Positions 33,266 to 45,119 of a stretch of 64,000 nucleotides of DNA are shown piece by piece (positions within the stretch are counted from its first letter, which is position 1; the number at the start of each line of letters is the position of its first letter). Below the pieces are notes generated by a model that saw nothing but the letters and a program-made list of their open reading frames with translations, was not told where the DNA came from and did no database searches. Both the position numbers and the translations under genes were made by a program. The DNA comes from Tubulanus polymorphus (lineage: Eukaryota; Nemertea; Palaeonemertea; Tubulaniformes; Tubulanidae): assembly GCF_964204645.1 (NCBI RefSeq), contig NC_134027.1, positions 23,548,485-23,612,484 of the forward strand, read 5' to 3'.

Positions 33266-36200
33266 ATGGGGAAGCTAAGTTTGACTTTCGCAACAATCGT
33301 CACTGTAAGTAAATGTTCTTCGTATAATTGGAACTAAGAAGCAAATATTGCAAAAATTGGACAAGAAAATACCATATTACGTAGAGTAATCAGAACACTG
33401 CTTGGTGTTTAATTTCAACATTACCGACGATCTGAGAAATTTATTTTGTCTGCTTTTCAGATCCAGTTTGTCGCTATTTGGGGAAGCACCTTGACTGGGA
33501 CCCCAGGTTTGTTAGTCATAAGTTGGCGGCACAAGTATAATGATGATAATGAAAATAATAATGATGAAAATAATATTCATTCATATACCGCTCTCCACTG
33601 CGTATAAAAGCGGTTTACATAAAATACATTCACCATCCTATTACATTTCGATAAAAATGTTGAATAAAAAGCTAAGTTTTCACACCAGACTTAGATTCAT
33701 CAATATCTGTGCAGCTAAGCGAATTAAAAGGCAGAGTAAAAGCTGATCGCAATAGAATATTTTGAAAATAGAAAACAGAATCTAGTCACGTTTGAAAACA
33801 TACTCTTTTATCTATAGCGGTTCCAAAATATGATAAAAAAAAGAGTATGCACGGTCCATTTTGTCTATGATTCATTTTTTATTACATAGACGAATTAACT
33901 ACCGATTTTGAGATGGATAACTATAAGTGGAAATCGCGGGGAACATTAAAATGGACGAGACGATCAGGCAAGACACCATCTCGAAACACCGGCCCAGGTG
34001 GAGATCATACCAGTCATTATGGGAGAGGAGGTATACGAACAGTTCCTAATTTATACAACATCATCCGTACACCCCTCACCCCCTCCCCCAACTGTGAGAA
34101 TATGAAGTTAGCAAGATCGTTAAATGGAAAATATGTGTTCATACAATTAAATAGTATCGCGAAGAGCGGTTTTCAATATTTACTCTTATTTCAGGATGGT
34201 ACTATGTATACGTGGAAGCTTCTCCCCCGGCAAAAAAGGGGGATCAAGCCTGGTTAGAAGCAAATACCACATCATCATCTGACTCCTGCGTCATGAACTT
34301 TTATTATCACATGTTTGGTTTAACGATGGGACAACTAGAAGTTAAAGTCAACGGAAACGTTGTATTTTCGAAATGTGGTCATAATAGAAATGGATGGACA
34401 TTGGGATCAGTTCCGATCGCAAAAGGAAACGCCGCAGTACGTACTCAGTACACAGCTTTATTTCTTGAATTTGTTTATTGCTTTGACCTGCGAGCAAGGT
34501 TAGATAATTGCTCGTAGCTTTGGCCAACAATCAAGGAAATGTATTTCGTCTGTTTTTTCCAGATTCAGTTTGTCGCTACCCGGGGATGGTCTTGGAAATC
34601 CGACATAGCCATCGATGACATCACCTTTTCTACGGGATGCACCCCGAAACCTGTGGTATCAGGTTTGTTGGTTTAAGGTTGCGACACTAGTGTTAGTTGA
34701 TCGTAATAGAATAGTGAAAATAGTGGTTAGAATCTGATAACTTTATCTCCTCTGAAAACGGAATCCTTTATCTAGCGGGTCCTACGATGGTGTAGGCCCA
34801 GTCTGTTTTAAACTATAATTCATTTTCTATTACGTAGGACAATTGACTACCGATTTTGAGACCGATAACGGAAAGTGGAAATCGCAGGGAACATTACAAT
34901 GGACCAGACGATCAGGCAGTACAGGATCTTCTGGCACTGGTCCAAGTGCAGACCATACAACTGGAAGTGGTATTGACAGTTTCTTACTCTAACGTCTATA
35001 CACCTCTTACCTCCCCCAATCTTCGAGAATGTGATGTTAACTGAGATTATTGAGAGGAAATAGGTGTCCATACCATTAAATAGTATCACGACGAGCAGAG
35101 TTTAATATTTACTCTCATTTTAGGAACGTATGTGTACATGGAATCTTCTGGGAAACATGAAGGTGATCAAGCCAAGTTTGTAGCAGATACCCTATCAATG
35201 TCTGACTCCTGCGTCATGAACTTTTATTATCATATGCATGGTTCACATATGGGAAGACTTGAAGTTAAACTCAACGAAAACGTTATTTTTTCGAAATCTG
35301 GTGATCAGGGAAATCAATGGAAACAGGGATCAGTTACGATTGCAAAAGGAAACGCAGCGGTACGTACTGAGTACACAGCTTAGTATTTCATTCAAACTTT
35401 TACCAACACTGTGAGGAAATAATTTCGTATGTTTTTTTCAGATCCAGTTTGTCGCTACCCGCGGTAACGGTGATAAGTCCAACATAGCTATTGATGACGT
35501 CAGATTTACTCCGGAATGCACTGCGACACCAGGTTTGTCAGTTTCAAGTCGCGACACAAGAAAAGCTGATCGCAAACAGTGAAACGTGGAGATAACCTAA
35601 TAACTAATGACGTTTGAAAACAGATTCCTTTATCTAACGGGTCCAAAAATACGGTATTCAATAAGTAGGCCTGATCCATCGAAGTACCGTCGAACCTCGT
35701 TTAGTACGAAGCCAGTGGGTACATGAAAAAATCATCGTACTAACCGAATTTCGTGCTTAAGGTAAAGAAGTAAAGTAGATCGCAATTAATAAGTGAAATG
35801 CGGAGATAATCTAATAACTAATATCGTTTGATTCCCTTATCTAACGGGTCCAAAAATACGGTATTCTAGACCTGGTCCATATTACAAATACCGTCAAGCC
35901 TCGTTTAGTACGAAATCCGTGGGTAAATAAAAAAAAATCATCGTACTATCCGAATTTCGTACTAACCATTTCATAAAAAACAATTCCATGATTACTTCAA
36001 TAGACACCCCATGGAAAGATTGCCTGTGGTCGGCGACTCCGCAGGCGATGGATAGATAATGATTTAAACAAAAAAAATCTGTATAAATTCTACCGCCGAT
36101 CAAACAACTACATCAGTACTTAGATTTACGATTTCAAAATCAAACGCACTGTAGTTTCGATTCCGGCAGGTGTGGTGGGTTTGTAAGCGACACTAAATCA

Positions 36201-37397
36201 AAATATATGAAACGAAATCTACCTATCAAATAAGCAACATGGTTAATCCCTATTGTTTATTTACTATAGAAATGAAGAGGAGATCGTATCACCGGGAATC
36301 TCGTTTTTTTTAAATCTTGAAATAGGGATTGACCCTGTTATTTATTTGGTTGGTAATTTTCGTTTGACTTTTTTAAATTGTCCCTTTACATACCTACAAC
36401 ATCTGTCGAGAGCGAAACAGGGGGTTTGATTTTGGAATCGAAAATCGAAGTACAGATATAGTTGTGTGATCAAATTTACAGAATTTTTTGTTTAAATCGA
36501 AGCACATAATCGGGAAATTCGGTTCCGGTTCATTCAAACAATCTTCCAACCAGTGTCGTTTTGAACGCTTTAAACTTAGCAAACATTTTTATAGGAAAAT
36601 CCTTGTTCCGGGAATTCCGGTAATTCTTTGATTCATCGTATTGCTGAGGTTTTCGTTGTAGGCCGAATCGTACTAACGAGGTTCAAATACAAATTAATTT
36701 TCTATTGTTCTAGGACAATTGGCTACAGATTTTGAGACGGATAACGGAAAGTGGATCATACGGGGAACGTTACGATGGAAACGACAATCAGGCAGTACAG
36801 AATCCCGTGGCACCGGTCCAAGTGCAGATCATACGACTGGAAGTGGTACGAACAGTTTCTAATTTATACAACATCGTCCATACACCCCTAAACTCCTTCA
36901 ATCTGTGAGAATATGAAGTTAACGAGATTGTTAAGTGGAAAATAGGTGGTCATACGATACTGCGACGAACAGTGTTTAATATTTACTCTCATTTCAGGAA
37001 CATACATACATGTGGACACATCCAGCTTCAGATCTCCAGGTGACCAAGGATGGCTCGAGGCAGCTACTCAATCAGCGTCTGACTCCTGCGTCATGAACTT
37101 TTATTATAACATGAACGGTTCAACGATGGGAAAATTAGAAGTTAAAATCAACGGAAAAGAAGTATTTGATCAATCTGGTAATCAGGGAGATCAATGGAAA
37201 CAGGGATCAGTTACGATTGCAAAAGGGGACGCCATAGTACGTACTCAGTGCATGGCTTAGAGTTCATCTGAACTTTTACCAAGAATCTGAAAAATGTATT
37301 TGTTTCGTTTTTTCAGATCCAGTTTGTCGCTACCAAGGGACCCGCTTGGCAATCCGACATAGCTATCGATGACATCACTTTTTCATCCGACTGCTAG
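33266..37397 (+). CDS. Secreted protein with three MAM domains, paralogue B, 11 exons
   Basis: Exons: 33266-33304, 33461-33506, 33890-34030, 34195-34436, 34563-34662, 34838-34969, 35124-35359, 35442-35532, 36714-36845, 36998-37236, 37317-37397. They give 492 residues in phase. Organisation, signal peptide and domain marks are as in paralogue A. MAM1 ends with a CTPKPV-type linker, MAM2 with ECTATPG, and MAM3 closes at SDC followed by the stop. The third domain has a longer middle exon ([15 protein letters not shown]) and, with its introns and 3' flank, is almost identical to that of paralogue C. This indicates recent duplication or gene conversion. Intron 8 is expanded by a tandem duplication (about 35565-35760 copied to 35761-35960) and nested MITEs. 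Confidence 0.87.
36119..36440. mobile_element. Nested inverted-repeat MITE in MAM-B intron 8
   Basis: The left arm 'atttcaaaatcaaacgcactg...ggcaggtgtggtgggtttgta' is mirrored by a right arm ending 'gcgaaacagggggtttgattttg'. The same insertion is found in paralogue C (51125-51535), and half a copy lies at 11.5 kb. Paralogue A lacks it. Confidence 0.6.
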
Positions 37398-37689
37398 CGA
37401 TCTACTCCTTCATGTCGATACATAAGATATGCATTCAGTGCTTATTATAAACATAAAAAATATCATGCTAAACATATGCGCGTGTTCTATTGTTCAATCA
37501 CTGAGTCTCTTCTCAAATTGCATTTAACATCCAACCCTGGATGAACATTGCGAGATAACATTACACTCCCCTAGAGACAGACAACGGCGGTTTTATCTTT
37601 TGGCAAGTCTCGACTCGACTCTCTTTCTGCAGGTTTTTGCCATTTCTTCGAAACCATATGTCGTACTATCGCTATCCCTTATGAAAAAA

Positions 37690-38265
37690 TAAACACTTAG
37701 AATGTAGAATATCCAAAAATATGTATATCATCGAAATTTATATTTCAAATATCTGATGATAAACCAATATATAATATTCAATCTCATTCACAACATATTA
37801 TTTCAAAACAACATATAGATGATAAATTAAATAAATGTTAGAATGATGTAAAGCATAAAATAGAAGAGACACATTTTGAAGGATCTGGTTTAATATTTGA
37901 TGAAATTGTATTTATGACTTTATATGTTTATTATACAAAATATAATAAATTAAGTAAACCAAAACCAATTGATGGAAATGATTTATCGTATCATAAAGAT
38001 GATAATATAGATGCATCGAGTTATATATCAAATTACGATTTAAAACTAATGCTGTTATAAATGTAAAACATTTTGATGATAAATGTTTTTATGGTCAATT
38101 ATTAGTTGTTTACATCCTGCAACTGATAATATTTGTAGATTAGCACATTATAAACTATTTTAGAATAATTATGAAATGGATAGTTAGAATCCTGTTAGAA
38201 TTAAACAAATACCTAAAATAGAAAGAGATGATAATATAAGAATGAAAGAAAACACGGCCAAACCT
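37690..38265 (+). pseudogene. Decayed Polinton/adintovirus-like gene fragment
   Basis: This is a markedly AT-rich stretch with protein-like frames broken by stops and at least one frameshift. One frame carries FEGSGLIFDEIVF, a following YNKLSKPKP region and KHFDDKCF (to about 38090). The next frame carries LWSIISCLHPATDN (to about 38163), then stops. The layout GSG...YN.L...N..N(K)CFLW matches a family that I know from Polinton-like elements, often near or joined to a viral-type DNA polymerase B. It begins within a few bases of the point where paralogue B and C flanks stop matching. The sequence is not functional as it stands. Confidence 0.55.
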
Positions 38266-39089
38266 CGAAATCTGGACCTAGCTAGCAACTAGTCGAAGTG
38301 GGTTGATTTGGCTTATCTTGTTGGTGTGGTGTCCCCATTGTGCTGTGGGATCGGTCAGGAGTGGTGACTGGTTGTCAATCATTATTGACTAACAAAATAT
38401 ATTCTCGTAGTGAAATAGGGGCCATATTGTAACTTACACAATGTTGCATATCTTGCTGAAATTAAAAAGGTCATTTGGGATGTTTTGGCCATCAATCTCC
38501 AATTCCATCAGGTGGAGATGCGCTTCACACCGCGCAGAGCAAATCACTGAGATCCAAGTTCCCTGGCCGGGAACACAGCCCGTCGTGATAGTAGATAGCT
38601 CCTCGCGCAGAGCAGCAACCATCTCCATCACCGGGAACCCGGCTTTCGAATAGAACAACTCTAGAGTCAAACTTAACCAAGATTATGTGGAACGGGTCCA
38701 GAGCCCATGGAGGACGAGGCGATATTTTGGGTAATTTGGATTTTCCAGACAGTATATCCAAGTGGCTGATTGAAATATACAACGTACTCGATGAGTGAAA
38801 TTTGAAGCTTTCAATTGTATTGAAATAGACATGAATTTACGAGCCTATTGCATTTGAACGAACAAAGTTGTGGAAAACCTTTTGTCAAATACGTACGACA
38901 TAAATATCTATTCACAAAAGTTGTTATAACACAAGTTTGTTAGATTAATTTGAGGAACATTTTGAATAGAAACTGAATTTAATGAAATGTAGAATGGAGC
39001 GGACATACGTAATCTCTTCTTTAAGTGATATAGTTATTTAATGTTCAGCAGGCGTGCGATTAGAATAATCAAATTTCTAGCAGGCTCTC
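38266..39089. other. Intergenic upstream of GPCR
   Basis: Composition is less AT-rich than the preceding viral remnant. Open frames exist on both strands at 38434-38782, but neither shows a recognised domain. They may be further parts of the degraded element. Confidence 0.25.
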
Positions 39090-40139
39090 ATGATGTTTGA
39101 TAATATTACTACTAGCGCGAGTGCTGTTGCATTGACAACATCGAAGCTCAGTCATTGTGAAAGATTACTAGCTCGCCCATTTCGATGGATGAATAAAGTC
39201 AACATTATTACCTATTTAGGCTCATATCTACCGGCGTCAGTACTGGGTTTAATATTCAACGCATTCACGCTGTTAGTTCTAAAACAACTTAAATCTGATG
39301 TTTATTTTCTCATCAAAATTCTCGCTGTAAACGATATTTTGTTCATGATCGCAACATTCATTCTTTATCCGCTGAGAACTGCGTACGTTTACGCCGTTTT
39401 GGGGGATATTCTGTATCACGAAAATGACTGGCATTTCGGGTGGATTTTTATTTCAATATCTTTGCCGTTTTTCTATATATTTCAGATGACGCGTAACTGG
39501 TGCACTGTACTGCTCAGTCTAGAGCGGTTAATCGTCGTATTGTTTCCAATGAAATCTCGTAAAATTTCCAAAAAGTTAATCTCAAAATATACGATGTTGT
39601 TTATATCATTGCTGGGTTTTTGTGGGCATTTTGGTCAGTTTTTACCCAGACGACATCTTGGATTCATTAACTGTCCAGACAATTGGCCATACATTACACG
39701 GCGCGTTTCCGGTTATATCCGTTACACCGGTATTGACATCCTATACTGGGCGTACATTTTTTCGGAAAAGTTATTTTTCCTGTACCTCACTGTCACGTTT
39801 CCACTTTTCTTCCTAATTTTTATCAATCTAATTCTTATTTCGGTGACATTTTACCGTCGGGTTACTCGACGTTCAAAGCTCGGTGTAACTGATGAATCGT
39901 CAAGAAGGGAAATGAGGGTTTTAAGGATGGTTTTATCAGTAGTTTTATTGTTTATTATTTGTGAAGGTTTCGGTTTTGTGGACCGTTTTAGACAGTTCAA
40001 CCAACGTATGAGACTTATATCGTTAGGATTGTCAATCGTTGATTCGTCAGTAAACTTCATCGTGTATTGCATCACGAATGAAAAATTTAGAAAAGCAGCT
40101 ATTGACATTTTGAAGCAAAGTCGGTTAGGACCGTTATAG
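39090..40139 (+). CDS. Peptide-type rhodopsin-class GPCR, intronless
   Basis: This complete 349-residue frame has seven hydrophobic helices. TM1 has LGLIFNAFTLLVL. TM2 has ILAVNDILFMIATF. TM3 has WCTVLLSLERLIVVLFP, where ER replaces DRY. A long extracellular loop 2 contains a Cys (INCPDNWPYI). TM5 is FFLYLTVTFPLFFLIF. TM6 is VLSVVLLFIICEGFGFV. TM7 has SSVNFIVYCITNEKF, the N-F-x-x-Y form common in invertebrate FMRFamide-like receptors. Two adjacent start codons (39090, 39093) are possible. No introns are needed. The ligand is unknown; a neuropeptide is inferred from the family look. It lies inside the block unique to the B-C interval, between two viral remnants. Confidence 0.82.
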   Translation: MMFDNITTSASAVALTTSKLSHCERLLARPFRWMNKVNIITYLGSYLPASVLGLIFNAFTLLVLKQLKSDVYFLIKILAVNDILFMIATFILYPLRTAYVYAVLGDILYHENDWHFGWIFISISLPFFYIFQMTRNWCTVLLSLERLIVVLFPMKSRKISKKLISKYTMLFISLLGFCGHFGQFLPRRHLGFINCPDNWPYITRRVSGYIRYTGIDILYWAYIFSEKLFFLYLTVTFPLFFLIFINLILISVTFYRRVTRRSKLGVTDESSRREMRVLRMVLSVVLLFIICEGFGFVDRFRQFNQRMRLISLGLSIVDSSVNFIVYCITNEKFRKAAIDILKQSRLGPL

Positions 40140-41821
40140 GATGGTTTTGTCACTGCTGAAGTTAACACAGTGAAAGTGTATTGTACATTACAGTGAGCAT
40201 CGGTAGTCTCAACGATCTTACGTTGAAATCCAAATGACGACTTACACTTAGTAGAATCGGAATTCGTTTTATAATCTATGTATGTGAAAGGTCGGCGCTA
40301 GTCCAGTATACGACATTATAGTGCGTGCGTAGAGTTACACTGCGTTATTCGGTCAGTGTTCACAGCAGTTGACCGTTGACACCTAAAGTAAACTATGAGA
40401 ACAGGTGGCAACCTGTCAACCAGCACTGAAGTATAACAGTTTTCCACCCCTTTAACTGCTATTTGTCTTCATAATTTTCATCGTCTCTCATAAATCCATT
40501 GCGTATTATGAAGTTGCAGATGATTCGGATAACATCGACGTTTCGAAACACAAAAATATGCATGTATATATAACATTCAAATATAATATATCTAGATAGC
40601 TATTAAAATTGGTGGAAGGGTGGTTTTTATGTTGATTTGACAAATCGTTGGTCCTAAATAGCCTTGGGAAGGTTTTTAGCATAGTTTAAAATGTAAATGA
40701 TTAGGGTTAGGGTTCGGGTTAGGTTTAGAGATAGAGGTTAGGGGTTAGGGGACCAAACCGAAGGTTTGGAGACCCCACTAGTGCACGGGCAGCGGGTTAT
40801 CCCTGTAAAAAAAGTATGAGTTAATTGTTGTAGTGAGGCGGTCTACGGGACGTTGATGCCTCGGGGCGTGTTCGTGTCGAGAGTTAAGGGTTACCATGAG
40901 GCTTCAATTCAGGAATCAGTGAACTATACCATTGGCAGTTGGGAGACTGTTTCTCTGTTAAGGAACATGAATATATCATTTAATAGTATAGACATGTGAC
41001 GCTGCTGTATGTCTCCACTGATGTGTATGTCTGCACATCAACCAACCTATCGAAGACAAGTTTCCTGCTAGTATATGATTAAATGATATATAAAATATTA
41101 CATCAATTGATTTTTGGGAATAATTAATTAGGAAGATGTCCTCGAAACAGAAGACTAGACGATTAGTATACGCGTTCACACGGAATCCAGGAAGAAAGCC
41201 ACTAAATATTTGGATGGATATATGAAAGCTGTGGGTACTGGAGTGTGTAATGGGTAGTGTAGTGTGATCTGTGTGCATTTTGGTGGCCAGCACACAGATC
41301 ACATTGTTCATTGGGGTTTAGTCCAGGACTCGCGAGATTTTCAACAACACGGAAGTAACGTGTAATAAATGATGACTTGAATTGCATGACTACCTACCAC
41401 CCAATCAATAACATTTTAGAAATGGCCAGAATTTTAACTTAGGTTCTATCTCATTTTTATTTTACAATTGCGATTGGTATAATTCTTTTTTAAACGGCCG
41501 TTAAGGCTTCATGTTTCGTCTGCAATTCACTGCAAATAGTTACTCAACTACGCACATTTCAGTGTTTTTGGCAGCTGTACACTCAATCGGCACCGTTCGT
41601 GACTAGCTTCACTGCGGAATTATCATTAATTAACATCGCCATATCACATCATCAACTTATATTGTGCCTTAAAATCCTAACAGCCGAAAGAATTGAAATA
41701 CACACACGATTTCTATCATTGAAAATTGAGAGAATGGCCGTGTTTGTGTTCTGCTGCTTCGCGTAAATCCCGCGGGGTGGCGCCACCGCGCGGAGTGGGG
41801 CCGAAACGAGAGGCCTATCGT
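40140..41821. other. Intergenic with interstitial telomere-like tract
   Basis: At about 40695-40760 there is a degenerate run of TTAGGG-type hexamers (ATTAGGGTTAGGGTTCGGGT, then diverged copies). At 41264-41302 the 12-bp arms GTGATCTGTGTG/CACACAGATCAC form a small hairpin. No gene was recognised. Confidence 0.5.
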
Positions 41822-42165
41822 TAACCGTCCGGTACAGTTATCACCTTACTGAGGGTGTCTACCTGTCATCCATCCTGTGCGATCATCACCTAACTGTTGT
41901 GTAGGGTGTCTACCTGTCAACCGTCCTGTGCAGTCATCACCTAACTGTTGTATTGGGTGTCTACCGGTTAACCGTCCTGTGCAGTCATTACCCAACAGTT
42001 GTATAGGGTGTCTACCTGTCGTCCGTCCTGTGCAGTCATCACCTAACTGTTATGTAGGTGTCAGCTGTCAACCGTCCAGTGGAGTCGTCACCTAACTTGT
42101 GTGCAGGGTGTCATCTGTCAACCGTCAATTAGAGTCATCACCCTAATATGTAAGGTGTCGCGTGT
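41822..42165. repeat. Minisatellite, about 60-bp unit, about six copies
   Basis: Units contain CCGTCCTGTGCAGTCATCAC, 'ctaactgttgtatagggtgtctacctgtca'. Copies degrade toward the right. The open frame across it is a repeat artefact. Confidence 0.8.
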
Positions 42166-42579
42166 CATCAGCTGTAAAATATGATCCCCAATCAAGGATC
42201 TATTTTCATGAAACTTCTTTTAGTTCCATATTACTACGCTTTTATATATTTAAGCTTGCGCATTAATTCCCCGATTTACTCCAAAATTATCTCTACACGT
42301 TGCACTATTATGTCGTATATCGGACTTGGGCCGAAAGCTCTGCAATAAAATACAAAATATAGCTGCAAAGCAGCGATAACGGGTTTCTGCCTTGCTGGAT
42401 AAGGAGCGCCACCTAGGGGTCAGCTCATATCATGGCTATATTGATCCACATGGGCTACTACGCGAAAAGGTCTAATGTACCAAGGTTGGGGGAAATGACA
42501 CCGAAAATAACGAAGATACGGTACTTTTACCATGTTCAAGTGGCCGGTAATTTGCCGGTTAGCATACTATTGAATTACA

Positions 42580-43310
42580 ATCGAAAAAACTGATGCTAGA
42601 ATGAGTTTTCAACATTAACGCCCCCTAGTGGTTAGAATAGGAACTAATTATATTAAGAATTCGTTGTATCATATCCAGGTACATGTATATCAATTTTCAT
42701 AGAAATCCCTTTATCCGCTTAGTAGCTATCAATGAAAATGCATTTCCAGCAACTTGTAGGTGGCGCTTCTGGAGAACCATATAAGTTACCTACATAAATA
42801 CAAGTATCTTGAAAAGGGCTACTAACCACACATTGCAACCTCGATTCTTTCGACGGTTAAGGACCTAGGAGCAAAAATCGTTGTTTTCACAGTCCCCTGG
42901 TGGCAGTTGTATGAATTAATCATGCAGGTTGGCATATCTATGTACTTATACCAAGTTTTGTGATTTTCATAATAATCAGACCGCATTACATGCGAAAAAT
43001 TGATGCTGAAATGAGTTTTCAAAATTTACGCCCCTAGTGGTTAAAATAGGAACTAGTTATGTGTGGGGTTCTTTGCATTTAGTAACCAGGTACGTATGTA
43101 ACAATTTTTATAGAAATCCATTGATACCCTTAGTCGATATAGATGAACATGTGTTTTCCAGCATCTTATAGGTGGCGCTACTGGAGAACCATATGAGTTA
43201 CATAGTTATTCCATACATCAATACAAGCGTCTTGTCAAGGGCTACTGATCACTCGTTGCAACCACAATTCTATCTCCAACGGTGAAGGAGCTAGGAGCAA
43301 AAATCTCTTT
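42580..43310. repeat. Diverged tandem duplication, about 415 bp
   Basis: Two units share 'atgagttttcaa', 'cgcccctagtggtta', 'ggtggcgctactggagaaccatat' and 'ctaggagcaaaaatc'. The copies start near 42590 and 43000. No gene is present. Confidence 0.65.
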
Positions 43311-43799
43311 GAAAAATTTGGGGTCCCATTTTCGAGCCCGTAGAGCCCAAACGGTTAATCGCAGATAGGGCGTGCCATTGACTTTTTTAACCTCCGGGCT
43401 GTTATGAACAAATTTCAAGCCCGGTCGAAGCTGAAAACTCAAAGACAAAAATTTTTCTCACACAGTAACTTTTCGATGTCAGAATTTTCAAAAGTAAAAC
43501 GTCCCCTGGTGGGGGAACGGGGTCCCCAATCAAAGAGCCATTAGACTTACCTCAAGGTACCTGTGTTCCGTACATCTCACGTAAGTCTCAAGTAAATCCG
43601 TTGAGCAATATTCTTGTTACTAGCCGAATTCGAAGTATTAAAGCCTATATATGATACTCACTAACTAGTGTTGCCGAATTCGAAGCTATATATTCTCTCT
43701 AACTTGTATACGGCACAAACAAAAACAAGGCTATTAAAAATTCCTCAGTTGCGTTCAGTCGAGCAATGTCCTAATTCAACGGCAAAACACTCGACTTGT

Positions 43800-44260
43800 A
43801 GAACGGGTGTCACTAAACCTAAGACCCCCTAAACCTAAGACCTAAGACCTAAGACCCGTTAGGTCTTATGTTTAGGGGGTCTTAGGTTTAGTGAGACCTA
43901 TATATGATATACTAAACCTAAGACCCATAAATTTAAGACCCCCAAATATCTCGTCCAAAGTACACAAATAACGAATTAGAGCCAGGTCTTAGGTTTATGG
44001 GTCTTAGGTTTAGTGACACCTATATATAATATACTAAACCTAAGACACATAAACCTAAGACCCCCAAATATTTCGTATCTGATAAATGAACCAAATTTAA
44101 ATAGGCCATCGATGGATCATTTCTAACTAATATCTATATATTAGAACCATTTCGAATAGTCTAAAGTACACAAATAATGATTTATAGTCGGGTCTTAGGT
44201 TTATGGGACTTAGGTTTAGTGACACCTATATATAATATACTAAACCTAAGACCTGAACAA
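43800..44260. repeat. Cluster of inverted 'ctaaacctaagacc' repeats
   Basis: About ten copies of CACTAAACCTAAGACC or its complement GGTCTTAGGTTTAGTG occur in alternating orientation, separated by 'cctatatatgatata' and AT-rich spacers. They could form several competing hairpins. Confidence 0.75.
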
Positions 44261-45119
44261 AATAACAGAGATAAGAATATATCACTTTTAATTCGATAAA
44301 AGACATAAAATGAAATATTTCTATACAAAAATATGTAATTTGTAGATCGCCGATAAAGCACTGTTATCAATATCATTATAAATCAAATTTATTCTGGTCT
44401 TGGGCCGCTGTTGATACTAGATTTTTTTATTAGAATCGAACACAATTTGTGTTCTCTCCACTAGTATTTGCAGAACTTGGTTTACATTGTACGATCAAGC
44501 TTAAATCCACTTATGGTCACAAACAAATTGTCAATAAGTGGGAAGATTTGTAGACCGATCGCCGATAACAATAAATAACTGGCCGAAGTTATTATGCGTT
44601 TACGGATTACGAAACCATAAACGAAGCTCAGCAGCTGAAGCACGGATAGACATGCAGACACATTCGATTGACTCAATATTTTGTGCGCAGCTGATATTGC
44701 ACAGCTGGGCTGATTGGTGAATAGAACGTTGTGACGATATCGACCATGTCGAGAATTACCCGCTTACGATAAAAATCATGGCTGTAAGAAAAACCATGTT
44801 TAATATAACCGTACGACCAACACTATTGAAAACTATAAACTTCATTTTACTGTATTGTGTAATACAGCTGAAGCGTTGTAAATGAATGTAAATATTGCAT
44901 ATAAATGTTATTTTACCCTATTGTGCAGTAACACACCTGTTGTATAACTGTGTAACATTCAAGAAAAACCGTTTACAACACAAAGTGAATTACAACTGGT
45001 GGTATGTACTATTAATAAATCTAATGTCAAATCACTTTAATTCCTTATGTACTAGAAGTAATAAAACTACTTAGGAGATAAAGACTTAGGGTGTAAACCA
45101 TATACATGAACAAAGATTA
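44261..45119. other. Intergenic, nothing recognised
   Basis: AT-rich sequence without a supported gene. It borders the viral remnant that begins near 45120. Confidence 0.3.

Noticed and set aside
40690-40765. Chromosome-end telomere
   Set aside because: The repeats are few, degenerate and internal, with genes on both sides.
41877-42095. 72-residue repetitive ORF
   Set aside because: It is the translation of a 60-bp minisatellite.
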